A stretch of DNA of 64,000 nt from Roseiarcus sp963807735 (GCA_963807735.1 CAWEDI010000024.1:372001-436000); one strand, 5' to 3'; positions 7,905 through 18,453 are shown, numbered from the stretch's first letter. Notes: generated by a model from the letters alone, not told the origin. Made by a program: numbers and translations.

Positions 7905-10192
7905 CCAAGCACGAGAAGATCAGCGCGGGTCCGGAGCTTTCCCGCCGCGCGTTCCTGGTCGGCGTCGGCGCCGCCGGGCTTGTATGCGGCGTGGGCCTGG
8001 AGGCCGCGCAAGCGTCAGCGCCCTATTCGCCCTCGATTTGGTATTCGATCGGCGAAGACGGTCTCGTGACCGTCAATGTCGGAAAGGCCGACATGGGCCA
8101 GCACGTCGCCAGCACGATGGCGCAGTTGGTCGCCGAGGAACTCGGCGCCTCCTGGAGCCACATGCGCGTCAAATTGATGGGCAACGATCCCAACTACAAC
8201 GATCCGGTGCTCGGCGCGATCATTACCGGCGGCTCCTGGTCGACGATGATGAACTTCGACACGATGAGCCGCGCCGGCGCCGCCGGACGCATGGCGCTGG
8301 CGGAAGCCGGCGCCGCGATGCTGGGCGCGCCGCCCGACCAGGTCGTCGTGGCGGATTCGCGCGTGACCGACAAGAAGTCGGGCAAGTCCATCAGCTTCGC
8401 CGACATCGTCAAGGGCGGCGTGGGGCCCGGTCAAAAGCCGCAAAAGGTTTGGTCCACCAAGGTCTACGGCACCGATGAGTTGAAGGCGATCAAGCTGAAG
8501 ACGCCGGACCAGTACACTCTGGTCGGCCGGGATATGCCGCAGATCGACATTCCTTTCAAGGTCAACGGAACCGCGAAGTACAGCATCGACGCCACGCTGC
8601 CGGGCATGGTGTACGGCCGCATCGTGACCCCGCCCGTCCGATACGGCGCCAAGGTGACGGCGGTCGACGATTCCGCCGCCAAGAAGCTGCCGGGCTTCGA
8701 GCAGGCGGTCGTCATCGAGGACCCGACGGGCACGGTGACGGGTTGGGTCGTGGCGATCGCCAAGTCCTATTGGGAGGCGGCGCAGGCGGCCGACGCGCTG
8801 AAAGTCACCTACGACAAAGGGCCGAATGCGAACGTGAGCAGCGAGTCGATCCTGGCGGAGGCGAAGCGTTTGCAAGCCGCGCCCGGCGGCGAACTGTTCT
8901 TCAAGATCGGCGACGCGGCGGGAGCCCTGAAGTCCGCCGACAAGACCGTCGAGGCGGAATATACGACGAGCATCAACATCCACGCGCCGCTGGAGCCGAT
9001 GAACGCGACGGCGGAGATCAAGGACGGCAAGCTGCATATTCATAGCGGCAACCAGTTCTTCACCCGCTCCTGCGCCATCGCCGCCGCGGCGGTCGGCATG
9101 AAGCCGGAAGACGTCGTCGCCCATCAATACTGGATCGGCGGCGGCTTCGGGCGCAAGCTCGACGGCGACATGATGGTCGTCGCGGCGGCCGCGACCAAGG
9201 CGGTCGGCAAGCCCGTCAAGATCGTGTACTCGCGCGAGCATGACATGCAGATGGATTTCTCGCGTCCGCTGGTCTACCAAAAGATCGCGATCGGCCTCGA
9301 CGGCTCGGGCAAGGCCGCCGCGGTGCAGCACGATCTCGTCAGCGCCTGGCCGACGAAGCGCTGGGGCATCCCCGGCTTCCTGAACGACTCCGTCGACGGC
9401 CACAAACAGGCTCTGGACGGGTTCGCCGTGAATGGCGCCGATTTCTTCTACTCGGTGCCGAACCACACCGTGCGCACGGTCCTCAACGAATTGGCGCAGA
9501 GCGCGACGCCGTCGGGACAGTTGCGCTCGGTCGCGCCGGGCTGGACGTTCTGGGCGGTCGAAAGCGCAATGGACGAAGCCGCGCACGCGGCCGGCAAGGA
9601 TCCGGCCGAGTTCCGGCTCGCGTTGCTCGACGGCGCGGGCAACAATGCGGGCGCGCCGCGCCTCGCCAACACGCTGCGGGCGGCGATGGGCCTCGCCGGC
9701 TACGGCACCAAGAAGCTGGAGAAAGGCGAGGGCATGGGCGTCGCCTGCGTAAGCTCGCAGGAACGCGGCACGGCTTCGTGGACCGCCTGCGTGGCGCATG
9801 TCGCGGTCAACGCAGACGGCGAGGTGAAGGTGAAGAAGCTCACCGTCGCCACCGACGTCGGCACCGCGGTCAACCCCGACGGCATCCGCGCGCAGGTGAT
9901 GGGCGGCGCGCAATGGGGCATGTCGCTGGCGATGCTCGAAAAGGCGACGATGAAAGACGGCGCCATCGAGCAGACCAACTTCGACAGCTATACGCCGATG
10001 CGGATGGCCGACATTCCCGAGATCGAAGTGGCGATCATCGCGAACGGCGAGCCGGCGCGCGGCACCGGCGAGCCGACGGTGACCGTCGTCGCCCCGGCGC
10101 TTGGCAATGCGATCTTCAACGCGGTCGGCGCGCGCGTGCGCGCGCTGCCGATCACGCCCGAAGCCGTTAAGGCGGCGATGAAGAAAGCTTAA
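7901..10192 (+). CDS. Molybdopterin-binding large subunit, IorB type, Tat-exported
   Basis: 763 aa. The N-terminus has a twin-arginine signal, SRRAFLVGVGAAGL at residues 14-27, followed by an Ala-rich cleavage region, so the folded enzyme should be sent to the periplasm. The body is a xanthine-oxidase-family aldehyde oxidase/molybdopterin subunit: GGSWSTMM near 110, GGGFGRKLDGD near 415, GQLRSVAPG near 535 and the catalytic Glu region ARGTGEPTV near 720. Partner of the adjacent 2Fe-2S subunit. Such two-subunit enzymes hydroxylate N-heterocycles or oxidise aldehydes and pass electrons to a cytochrome c. A cytochrome c gene faces it from the other strand. Substrate unknown. Confidence 0.93.
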   Translation: MTKHEKISAGPELSRRAFLVGVGAAGLVCGVGLEAAQASAPYSPSIWYSIGEDGLVTVNVGKADMGQHVASTMAQLVAEELGASWSHMRVKLMGNDPNYNDPVLGAIITGGSWSTMMNFDTMSRAGAAGRMALAEAGAAMLGAPPDQVVVADSRVTDKKSGKSISFADIVKGGVGPGQKPQKVWSTKVYGTDELKAIKLKTPDQYTLVGRDMPQIDIPFKVNGTAKYSIDATLPGMVYGRIVTPPVRYGAKVTAVDDSAAKKLPGFEQAVVIEDPTGTVTGWVVAIAKSYWEAAQAADALKVTYDKGPNANVSSESILAEAKRLQAAPGGELFFKIGDAAGALKSADKTVEAEYTTSINIHAPLEPMNATAEIKDGKLHIHSGNQFFTRSCAIAAAAVGMKPEDVVAHQYWIGGGFGRKLDGDMMVVAAAATKAVGKPVKIVYSREHDMQMDFSRPLVYQKIAIGLDGSGKAAAVQHDLVSAWPTKRWGIPGFLNDSVDGHKQALDGFAVNGADFFYSVPNHTVRTVLNELAQSATPSGQLRSVAPGWTFWAVESAMDEAAHAAGKDPAEFRLALLDGAGNNAGAPRLANTLRAAMGLAGYGTKKLEKGEGMGVACVSSQERGTASWTACVAHVAVNADGEVKVKKLTVATDVGTAVNPDGIRAQVMGGAQWGMSLAMLEKATMKDGAIEQTNFDSYTPMRMADIPEIEVAIIANGEPARGTGEPTVTVVAPALGNAIFNAVGARVRALPITPEAVKAAMKKA

Positions 10193-10211
10193 GTCGCCCC
10201 TGATAAGACGC

Positions 10212-10245
10212 AAAGCCCCGCCGGAGCGATCCGGCGGGGCTTTTT
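10212..10245. terminator. Rho-independent terminator, probably bidirectional
   Basis: AAAGCCCCGCCGGA (10212-10225) pairs perfectly with TCCGGCGGGGCTTT (10230-10243) across a GCGA tetraloop and is followed by a T run. It lies between the convergent IorB-type and cytochrome c genes. A tract precedes the stem on the other strand, so it can end both transcripts. Confidence 0.92.
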
Positions 10246-10262
10246 ATTTGGCGCCTGGACTC

Positions 10263-10649
10263 TCAATCCTTGCCGCCGTCGCGGCGGAACTGCGAGACAT
10301 AGGCGATCACGTTGTCGACGTCGGTCTGGTCCGGCAGGCCGGGAAACGTCATCGCCACGCCCGGCACTTCATGCTTCGGCTGCTTCAAATATTTGGACAG
10401 CGTGTCGTAACCCCAGACGATGTCTGATTTCTCCAGCGCCGCCGAATATTTGTAACCGGGCACCGAGCCCGCCTTGCGGCCGATCAATCCGTTGAGCACG
10501 GGGCCGTAGAAGTTGGTCGCGCCGACGCCGACGCGATGGCACTGCATGCATTTCTGGAACACTTTTTCGCCGGCGGCGACATCGGCCGCTCGCGCAGGCG
10601 TTGCCGAAACAGCGAGCGTCAAAAGGAACGTCGCAAGGACGAGCTTCAT
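10263..10649 (-). CDS. Class I c-type cytochrome (cytochrome c2-like), periplasmic
   Basis: 128 aa. A signal peptide (MKLVLATFLLTLAVSATPARA) is followed by a compact cytochrome c: haem motif CMQCH at residues 36-40, the NFYGPVLNGLIGRKAG loop, and the axial Met in VAMTFPGLPDQTD near 102. A mitochondrial-type single-haem electron carrier in the periplasm. It converges on the Tat-exported IorAB-type enzyme and shares its terminator, so it could be that enzyme's electron acceptor. This pairing is an inference from position only. Confidence 0.93.
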   Translation of the reverse strand: MKLVLATFLLTLAVSATPARAADVAAGEKVFQKCMQCHRVGVGATNFYGPVLNGLIGRKAGSVPGYKYSAALEKSDIVWGYDTLSKYLKQPKHEVPGVAMTFPGLPDQTDVDNVIAYVSQFRRDGGKD

Positions 10650-10821
10650 AGGCCCCCTCCAGCGGACGGATTTGCGTGCGCGACAGAACGCGCGCCCGCT
10701 CGCGCCCCCCGCTGCTGGGAGAGTCGGCCAGCCCGCGCCGCTTTCATTTGATCGAAGTCAAATCTCCGCCCAAAGGAGGAGGAGCGGGCTTAGAGCAGAT
10801 ACCGATCAGGCAGAATCGGCC

Positions 10822-10928
10822 CGTCATTGCGAGCGAAGCGAAGCAATCCATCGCGCCGAGATTGTAGTCTAGTCGGTGAAGCTCGGCTCGGCGGAGACGT
10901 GGATGGCTTCGCTTCGCTCGCCATGACG
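10822..10928. repeat. About 107-bp palindromic intergenic repeat, copy 1
   Basis: The left arm (10822-10850) reads CGTCATTGCGAGCGAAGCGA and on to AGCAATCCA. The right arm (10901-10928) is its near reverse complement, ending TCGCTCGCCATGACG. Four more elements with the same ends and a total length of 104-109 bases are in this window. They lie between genes only. The rest of the 305-base gap (10650-10954) between cytochrome c and the TonB receptor holds no gene. Confidence 0.8.
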
Positions 10929-10954
10929 GCGGTACAACTTGATCCGTAACCGCT

Positions 10955-13288
10955 CTAGAACGTCGCCCGCATGCCGACGTAAAACGCCTGCGGCTTGGCC
11001 GGGCTCAGCGAGCGCGGGTCCGTGAACGGAGCGCCGCTGTTGTAGAAATTCGGCGTGTTGGTCGTGTCGAAGAACGTCCCGTAGTTGTAGTAGTGATTGT
11101 TGAAGACGTTGTCGACCTTCGCATAAACCTGCACATTCTTCGTCACTTGGTAGGAGGCGTCGAGGTCGGCGACCCAATAGGCCGGCAATTGCTGGAACTG
11201 ATTGGAGTTGTCGCCGGCGTAATATTGCGAGCTGACGATCGTGACGTCGCCGCCGATCGTAAACGCCGGCGTGACCTGGTAGTCCGCCAACAGCTTGATG
11301 CGATGATGCGGGACCATCGGGATGGTGTCGCCCGGCGACACATAAATGTTGCCGTTGGCGTCGGCGTAGGGCGAGTTGGAGCCCAGCGTCAGCGCGTTGA
11401 GATAGGTCGCGTTGATATAGGAATAGCTCGCAACGAAGTTCAGCTTGTCGGTCTTGTAGCCGACCTGCGCTTCAATTCCCTCCCGCCGCGTCGAGCCGAC
11501 GTTCTGGAAATAGCCGAAGCCGGTCTGGAAAGGATCGGGGATATTCTCGATGTCGTTGCTGAGGTCGGTGCGCCACACGCCGAGCTTCCAACTGACGCTG
11601 CTGTTCACGCTGAGACTGTGCGAGCCGCGCAAGCCCGCCTCGACCGTCTTCGCGATGACCTGCTGCAGCGGCGGATCGGAGACGAGGAAGGTCGCGAGAA
11701 TACAGGGATGGATCGGGTCGGCGCAGCCGAGCTCGAGCGGCGTCGGGGCGCGGTTGGCTTCGGAATAACCGGCGTAGGCCGAGACCTCGGGCGTGATCTT
11801 GAAGGTCCCGCCGATCATCGGATTGAAGCGCATGTAGTCGGCGGCGCCGTTGAGCGACGAGCCGATCTGGTCCTGGAGGTCGATATTGGCGTCGTTGAAG
11901 CGGCCACCGGCGGAAACGGTGAGCCTGTCCGTCACGTCGAACGCGTCGAGCGCGTAGAGGCCGGTATAGGCGTTGGTCGTGCGCAGCGAGACGGGCCCGG
12001 CAGAAACGGGATTGCCCGAGGGGCCGAGGAAGACACCGGACGGCGCCACCACGAAATTCGACTGAGTCACGCCGAGATCGGCGCCGGCGCCGAAGTAGGT
12101 GACGCCATAATCGAAGCTGGCGCCGATCACGAAATGATTGTCGTGGCCGAACAATTTGTCGGTGTTGGTCGCCTGTAAGGTCGCGCCGACGCTGGTCGTC
12201 TGGGTGTGCGTGACGTCGATCTCGCCGAGCGTCGCATTGGCGGGGAACGTGTTGGCGAGTTGCTGGCCGTTCAGACCGTTGGCCGGCGTCACCGAGTCGT
12301 TGAAGCATAGCAGCGCCGGGTTCGCGCACGGCTGCACGTCGGTGGGATTGCCGTCCTGGGTTGATTGGTAGAACGTGCGCACATGCGCGTTGGCCTGCAT
12401 GCTCCAGGTCGGCGTCACGTTCACGTTCGCGGTCGCGTTGACGTAGCCGACCTGGTTGAGCGAGGTCTGCGGCGTCGTATAGACGTTTTTCCAGTTATCG
12501 TTCAGCAGTTCGATCGGCGAGGTTCCGGCCGCTCCGAACAGATTGTCGGCCGCGCCGAAGTTGATGTGGAACTCGCCGCTGTCTGCCTTGTAGCCGATGT
12601 CGCCGTAGAGGCGGCGAACGTCAGAGCCGCCGAGCTGGCGATAGCCGTTGTCATGCGCGCCCTCGATGGCGACGTAGGTGGACCAGGGGCCGACCTGTTT
12701 TCCGTATTGCAGCGAGGCCTGCGCGCGGCCGTAGGAGCCGCCCATGAGGTCGAGCGTCGTCCCCTGAAAATTGAAGCCGTCCTTCATCTGCATCGAGATC
12801 GCGCCGCCGAGCGCGTTGAGCCCGAAGGCGGGATTGTTGCTGATGACGTCGATCGATTTCACGGCGGCGGTCGGAATCAGGTCCCAGTTGACGCTGTCGC
12901 CGAACGCTTCGTTGATGCGGATGCCGTTCTGGTAGACGGCGAGCCCTTGCGGGGTGCCCGACACCGGCGACGCGTCGAAGCCGCGAAAATAGACGTCGGG
13001 CTGAAAGTCGTTGCCGGCCACGCCCTGCACATCGACGCTCGGCGTGTTCTTGGCGAGAGAATTGACGATGCTCGGCGACTTCTCCCGCTCGATTTGCTTG
13101 GAATCGACGTGCGTCACCGCCGCGGGAACTTTCTTGACGTCGACCCCGGTGCCGGAGAGCGGCGTCGTCGAAACAATTTCGAGCGTCGGCAACTCCACCA
13201 CCGGCGCTGCGCCGCCGCCGGCCGCGAGCGCCTTCGCGCTCGCCAAAATGACGCTGCCCGCCGCGCTTGCCGCCCAAAGCCGTCGCAT
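10955..13288 (-). CDS. TonB-dependent outer-membrane receptor
   Basis: 777 aa from the ATG at 13288, which has a strong GGGGAGGTCG site; an ATG 25 codons upstream is less likely. A signal peptide (MRRLWAASAAGSVILASAKA) is followed by the plug domain (VKKVPAAVTHVDSKQIE, then RGFDASPVSGTPQGLAVYQN and the LGGAISMQMKDG segment). A long beta-barrel with alternating aromatic strands ends in the C-terminal MRATF* typical of outer-membrane proteins. It takes up a metal chelate, cofactor or other large ligand, powered by TonB. It is divergently transcribed from a histidine kinase 174 bases away, which may regulate it. The ligand is unknown. Confidence 0.93.
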   Translation of the reverse strand: MRRLWAASAAGSVILASAKALAAGGGAAPVVELPTLEIVSTTPLSGTGVDVKKVPAAVTHVDSKQIEREKSPSIVNSLAKNTPSVDVQGVAGNDFQPDVYFRGFDASPVSGTPQGLAVYQNGIRINEAFGDSVNWDLIPTAAVKSIDVISNNPAFGLNALGGAISMQMKDGFNFQGTTLDLMGGSYGRAQASLQYGKQVGPWSTYVAIEGAHDNGYRQLGGSDVRRLYGDIGYKADSGEFHINFGAADNLFGAAGTSPIELLNDNWKNVYTTPQTSLNQVGYVNATANVNVTPTWSMQANAHVRTFYQSTQDGNPTDVQPCANPALLCFNDSVTPANGLNGQQLANTFPANATLGEIDVTHTQTTSVGATLQATNTDKLFGHDNHFVIGASFDYGVTYFGAGADLGVTQSNFVVAPSGVFLGPSGNPVSAGPVSLRTTNAYTGLYALDAFDVTDRLTVSAGGRFNDANIDLQDQIGSSLNGAADYMRFNPMIGGTFKITPEVSAYAGYSEANRAPTPLELGCADPIHPCILATFLVSDPPLQQVIAKTVEAGLRGSHSLSVNSSVSWKLGVWRTDLSNDIENIPDPFQTGFGYFQNVGSTRREGIEAQVGYKTDKLNFVASYSYINATYLNALTLGSNSPYADANGNIYVSPGDTIPMVPHHRIKLLADYQVTPAFTIGGDVTIVSSQYYAGDNSNQFQQLPAYWVADLDASYQVTKNVQVYAKVDNVFNNHYYNYGTFFDTTNTPNFYNSGAPFTDPRSLSPAKPQAFYVGMRATF

Positions 13289-13461
13289 CGACCTCCCCGC
13301 TTTCGTTCGCTTCTCGCCCGCTTCTGCTAATGGCGCGTCCCGCTTCCGTTTAGGCAATTGCAACCTTTCTGAGACGAGCGGGAGAAACTCCCGTTTCGCC
13401 CGCGCGTGGACATCGGGGCCTGCGCCGCCTAGGACGAACGCCTTTCGGGGAGAGTAAATTC

Positions 13462-14820
13462 ATGTGGCGCCACACGCCTTTGCGCCGCCGACTTAATCTG
13501 GTGTTCGCCGCGCTGATCGCACTGTGGCTAATTGGCGACATCGCGCGGATTCTTGCGCAAGCGCGGCCGCGGATCGCCGCCGAGACCCGCGCCGTGACGC
13601 GATTGACCCAGGAGTTCCTGATCTCTTCGCTGGAGCGCCTGCAGACCGCGCCCGACCCGCAGGATGCCGTGCTCGCTTTGGTGTCGAGCCTTCGCTATCT
13701 GCGCCACGTGCGCGTAGTCGTCGGCGAGGGCGCGCTGGCGGCGACGATGGCGCCGCCGCCCGACGCGGCGGACGCCGCGCCCGCGTGGTTTCAGTCGCTG
13801 GTCGGCGCGCCGGTTATGACGACGACGTTGCCGGTGATGGTCGGGCAACGCCGGCTCAACTACATCGTCATCCAGCCCGATCCTACCGAGATCATCGCCG
13901 AGGTCTGGGACGAAGCGAAGGGACAATTGGCGGCGGGCGCGGCGCTGGCGATCGCGGTGGTGCTCGTCACCAACGCGCTGGTGCGGGTGGCGCTGCGGCC
14001 GCTGGCCGGCGCCGGCGAGACGCTGGCCCGGCTGGAGGCCGGCGACTACGCGGCGCGCGCGAAAATTGAGGGATCGCCCGAAATCGCCGCGATCGCCGCG
14101 CGCATCAACCGGCTGGGTCAGGCGCTTGGCGATCTCTCCGCCGACGTGCGCCGTCTGCTGGAGCGGGTGGTCGACGCACACGACGAAGAGCGGCGGGCGA
14201 TCGCCCGCGAATTGCACGATGAGACAGGTCCGCACCTGTTCGCGCTGCGCGCCAACGCGGTGGCGCTCACGGCGCGACTTGCGCCCGCCGACGAGGGCGT
14301 GGCGGCGCTCGCCCGCAGCATCGGCGAAACGGTCGAATCGTTGCAGAAGCAGAACCGACGCATTCTCGCCAATCTGCGCCCGGCGGCGCTCGACGAACTC
14401 GGCTTGAGCTCGGCGCTGGAGGTTTTGGTCGACCAGTGGCGCCGCCTGGAGCCGCAAGTGGCGATCGACCTCGTCGCCGAGCCGCGTCTGGCCGAGCTCG
14501 GCCCGCGCGCGAGCCTGACCCTCTACCGCTTCGTGCAGGAGGGCCTGACCAACGCCTTTCGCCACGCCGGCGCCGAGCGCATCTCGATCCGCATCGCGTT
14601 CGAGGCGCCATCGGCCACTGTCCCGCCGGGCGATCCGCAACTGGCGGGCCTGCGCGCCCGCGTTGAGGACGACGGGCGGGGCCTTGAAGCGGGGCAGGCG
14701 CCGGGCATGGGCCTATCCGGTCTGCGCGACCGGGTGCGGGCGCTCGGCGGGGAGTTTGCGTTCGGCCCCGCCGCGCCGAAAGGCGCGTTCATGGAGGCGC
14801 GGTTCGGGCTGGCGAGTTAA
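13462..14820 (+). CDS. Membrane sensor histidine kinase, NarL/UhpB type (HisKA_3)
   Basis: 452 aa. An N-terminal membrane helix (about residues 12-30), a periplasmic region of about 120 residues, a second helix (about 152-172) and a HAMP-like linker precede the kinase. The phospho-acceptor is in ERRAIARELHDETGPHLFAL (about residues 247-266). The ATPase domain follows, with the N-box NAFRHAGAERISI and the GMGLSGLRDR G-box. It should phosphorylate a LuxR/NarL-type response regulator, but none is encoded nearby. Head-to-head arrangement with the TonB receptor gene suggests the kinase senses the state or substrate of that uptake system. Confidence 0.92.
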   Translation: MWRHTPLRRRLNLVFAALIALWLIGDIARILAQARPRIAAETRAVTRLTQEFLISSLERLQTAPDPQDAVLALVSSLRYLRHVRVVVGEGALAATMAPPPDAADAAPAWFQSLVGAPVMTTTLPVMVGQRRLNYIVIQPDPTEIIAEVWDEAKGQLAAGAALAIAVVLVTNALVRVALRPLAGAGETLARLEAGDYAARAKIEGSPEIAAIAARINRLGQALGDLSADVRRLLERVVDAHDEERRAIARELHDETGPHLFALRANAVALTARLAPADEGVAALARSIGETVESLQKQNRRILANLRPAALDELGLSSALEVLVDQWRRLEPQVAIDLVAEPRLAELGPRASLTLYRFVQEGLTNAFRHAGAERISIRIAFEAPSATVPPGDPQLAGLRARVEDDGRGLEAGQAPGMGLSGLRDRVRALGGEFAFGPAAPKGAFMEARFGLAS

Positions 14821-14843
14821 GGCGCGCGGCCTCCCGCCGCGTT

Positions 14844-14898
14844 GTAGCCGCGATCTCCAGATCGCGAGGGCGGCCCGCGCTCTGGAGAGCGCGGCTAC
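14844..14898. repeat. 23-bp-arm inverted repeat (hairpin)
   Basis: GTAGCCGCGATCTCCAGATC(GCG) and CGCGCTCTGGAGAGCGCGGC(TAC) are reverse complements with two mismatches around a short spacer. It lies between the kinase stop and the convergent indolepyruvate oxidoreductase stop. No T run follows, so it reads as a dispersed palindromic repeat rather than a simple terminator. Confidence 0.6.
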
Positions 14899-14937
14899 AT
14901 TGCGGGCGCTTTGCGCCCCGGCGTAGACGCCTTCGGC

Positions 14938-17900
14938 TTACTCCGCCGCACGGGCGAGCGGCGCGCCCGAGCGCCACGACGCCAGACCGTTCGCCCATTC
15001 CTCCTTGACGGCGGCGAGGTTGCGCGCCTTCACATGGCCGTAGCCGCGGATCTTTTCGGGCAGCGAGGCGAGCGACACCGCCAGCGCGTGATTGCCGGCG
15101 TCGAGCTTGGCGATCAGTTCGCGCACCAGCGCCTCATAATCGCCGATCAGCGCGCGCTCCTCGCGCCGCTCCGCCGAATAGCCGAAAATGTCGAGCGCGT
15201 GCCGCGCAGGCCCTTGCAACGCCGCCAGGACGCCGAACGCCTGCATCATCCACGGCCCGAACGCGCATCTTCTTCGGCTCGCCCGGTCGCGAGCGTCCTT
15301 GCGCGCCGAGCAGCGGCGGCGCGAGATGGAACTTCGAGCTTCAGATCGCCCTCGAAGGCGTCCGACGACCTGCCTTGGCGAACGCGCCGTCGGTGTAGAG
15401 CCGCGCGACTTCGTATTCGTCCTTGTAGGCCATCAGCTTGAACGAGATAGCGCGCGACGGCGATCGCAAGGCCGGCGCGGCCGGGCGCCTTCGCCTGCTC
15501 GGCCTTGGCGACCTCGTCGACCAGCGCGCGATAGCGTTCGGCATAGGCGCGGTTCTGATAGGCGGTGAGGAACTCGACGCGGCGCGCGACGAGCGCTGGC
15601 GAGGTCTTCCGGCGCCGTTTCGGCCGGCGCGCAACGCGAACGCCGGCGATCGCGTTCGGGTCGGCGAAGGCCGCGCGGCCCCAGTCGAAGGCGGCGAGGT
15701 TCATCGCGACCGCTTCGCCGTTGAGTTCGATCGCGCGGCGGATCGCGGCTGAGGACAGCGGCACGAAGCCGGCCTGATAGGCGTAGCCGAGCATGAACAT
15801 GTTGGCGCCGATCGAATTGCCGAGCGCGCGCGTCGCGCCGCCGCGGTCGCATCGACGAAGCGCGCCGCGCCGCCGCTCGGCCGACTGGATCGAGCGCTTC
15901 AGCCGTTCGGTCGGCAGCGAGAAATCGGGGTTGCGGGTGAAATCGCCGGGAAACACTTCGGCGCGTTGACGACGACGCCGGTCTCGGCGCCGCGCATCGC
16001 GGCAAGCACGGCTGCGCGCGCCGGAGACGACGAGATCGCAGCCGAGAATGAGATCGGCGTCGCCCGCGGCGACGCGGATGGCGTGGATGTCCTCGGGCCT
16101 GCGCGCGAGCTTGACGTGGCTGAACACCGCGCCGCCCTTCTGCGCGAGGCCCGCCATGTCGATCATGCCGCAGCCCTTGCCTTCGAGATGCGCGGCCATG
16201 CCGAGGATCGCGCCGATCGTCACGACGCCGGTGCCGCCGACGCCGGTGACGAGGATCGCATAGGGCGTGTCGGCGATCTCCGCGCCTCGCCGGTTCGGCG
16301 ACGCGGCGGCGCCGCCGCGGCGGCCTTGCGGCGATTTGCCGCGGCTTCGCGCCATGCACGGTGACGAACGACGGGCAGAAGCCGTCGACGCAGGAGAAAT
16401 CCTTGTTGCAGCTCGATTGGTCGATCGCGCGCTTGCGGCCGAATTCGGTCTCGCAGCGGCTGGATCGAGACGCAATTCGATTTGACGCCGCAATCGCCGC
16501 AGCCTTCGCAGACGAGTTCGTTGATGAACGACGCGCTTGTCGGGATCGGGATATTCGCCGCGCTTGCGCCGGCGGCGCTTCTCGGCCGCGCAGGTCTGAT
16601 CGTAGATCAGCACCGTCGCGCCCTGGAACTTGCGCTGAGCTCCTTCTCGACCGCGATCAGCTCGTCGCGCGGGCGGATCGTCAGCGCCCGCCGGCCATTG
16701 TGTCGCCGGGCGGATATTTGTCCGGCTCGTCGGTCGACGACGACGACGCGCTTGGCGCCGTCGGCGGCGACCTGCCGCGCGATCTGCGGCACGGTGAGGC
16801 CGCCTTCGTGGCGCTGGCCGCCGGTCATCGCCACCGCGTCGTTGAACAGGATCTTGTAGGTGACGTTGACCTTGGAATCGATCGCCCAGCGCAGCGCCAG
16901 CGCGCCCGAATGGTTGTAGGTGCCGTCGCCGAGATTCTGGAACACATGGCCGCGCGTGGAGAAGCGCGCCTCGCCGACCCAATTGGCGCCCTCGCCGCCC
17001 ATCTGGGTGTAGCCGTCGGTGCGCGCGGTCCATGTATTGCGCCATGAAATGGCAGCCGATGCCGGCATAGGCGCGCGCGCCTTCGGGGATCACGGTCGAG
17101 CGATTGTGCGGGCAGCCCGAGCAGAAATAGGGCGTGCGCGTCGCTTCCTGTTTGATGTCCGCGAGCGCGCGTCTGCGCGCCTGAACCAGACGGCTCGACC
17201 GTCGCGCGCAAGTCGCGCGTCGGCATGAAATTTGCAGCAGCCGCTCGCCGATCGCGATCGCCAATCTGATTGGGATCGAGCGCGCCCTTGACGGGGAACA
17301 GCCAGTGCGCCGGTCTCGTCCTTCTTGCCGATGCAGACCGGCTGCGTCGGCGAGCCGTAAAGCTCCTCGCGCACCTGCACTTCGATCAGCGAGCGCTTCT
17401 CCTCGACGACGATGATGAGATCGAGCCCTCGCGCGAAGTCGTGCATTTCGGCGGGCACGATCGGCCAGGCGCAGCCGAGCTTGAAGAGCCGCAGGCCGAG
17501 CGCGTTGCAGCGCGCCTCGTCGATGCCGAGATCGTCGAGCGCCTGGCGCACGTCGAGATAGGACTTGCCGGCGGTGATGATGCCGATCTTCGCGTCGAGG
17601 CCGCCCGACGCTGATGATCGTCGGTTGATCTTGTTGGCGGCGAGCCAGGCGACGACGGCGTCGCGCTTGTGATCCTGCAGCCGCGCTTCCTGCTCGAGGA
17701 TGGCGTCGGGCGTGCGGATGTTGAGGCCGCCCGGCGGCAGCTTGTAGTCGGCGGGGACGACCGGCTTGACGCGGTCGAGCGAGGCGTCGACCACGGCGGT
17801 CGATTCGATCGTGTCCTTGATGCATTTGATGCCGACCCAGACGCCGGCGTAGCGGCTCAGCGCCCAGCCGAGCGCGCCATAATCGAGAATCTCCTGCACG

Positions 17901-18453
17901 CCGGCCGGCGACAGGATCGGCATCATCACGTCGACGAAGGCGAATTCGGACTGATGCGCGGTGGTCGAGGATTCGGCGGTGTGGTCGTCGCCCATCAGCG
18001 CGAGCACGCCGCCGTGCTGGCGACGTGCCGGCGAGATTGGCGTGGCGGAACACGTCGCCGGAGCGGTCGACGCCCGGCCCCTTGCCGTACCAGAGACCGA
18101 ACACGCCGTCGAACCTGCCTTCGCCGCGCATCTCCGCCTGCTGCGCGCCCCAGATCGCGGTCGCCGCGAGTTCCTCGTTGAGGCCGGGCTCGAAATGGAT
18201 GTCGTTGGCGCTTGAAGAGCTTTTGCAGCCGGGTGAATTGCAGGTCGAGGCCGCCGACCGGCGAGCCGCGATAGCCGGAGACGAAGCCGCCGGTGTTGAG
18301 CCCGGCGCGCCGGTCGCGCTCCTTCTGCGCGATCAGCAAGAGCCGCGCGACGGCCTGCGCGCCATTGAGCAGCACGAGGGTCTTCGACAGGTCGAAACGG
18401 TCTGCGAGCGTGATCTCGGCCAGCGGCTCGGGTTTCCCCGACATATCGTTCAT
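14938..18453 (-). pseudogene. Indolepyruvate ferredoxin oxidoreductase, full length but broken by many indels
   Basis: The span equals 1,172 codons, the usual size of the single-chain alpha/gamma-fused enzyme. Fragments in three frames tile it in order: ITLADRFDLSKTLVLLNGAQ and GFVSGYRGSPVGGLDLQ at the N-terminus; LMGDDHTAESSTTAHQSEFA (ThDP domain); PYFCSGCPHNRST; GGEGANWVGEARF; TGVGGTGVVTIGAILGMAAH (gamma domain); and YGHVKARNLAAVKEEWANGL at the C-terminus. The enzyme oxidatively decarboxylates indolepyruvate and other arylpyruvates to acyl-CoA with ferredoxin. At least eight frame changes are present, for example an extra base in the codon after KLFK near 18211. Conserved motifs on both sides of every break argue for sequence errors rather than long decay. 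Confidence 0.85.

Noticed and set aside
8015..10213. A 732-codon minus-strand open frame opposite the IorB-type subunit
   Set aside because: High-GC shadow: rich in Arg, His and Asp, no domain motif and no ribosome site, while the plus strand encodes a full molybdopterin subunit.
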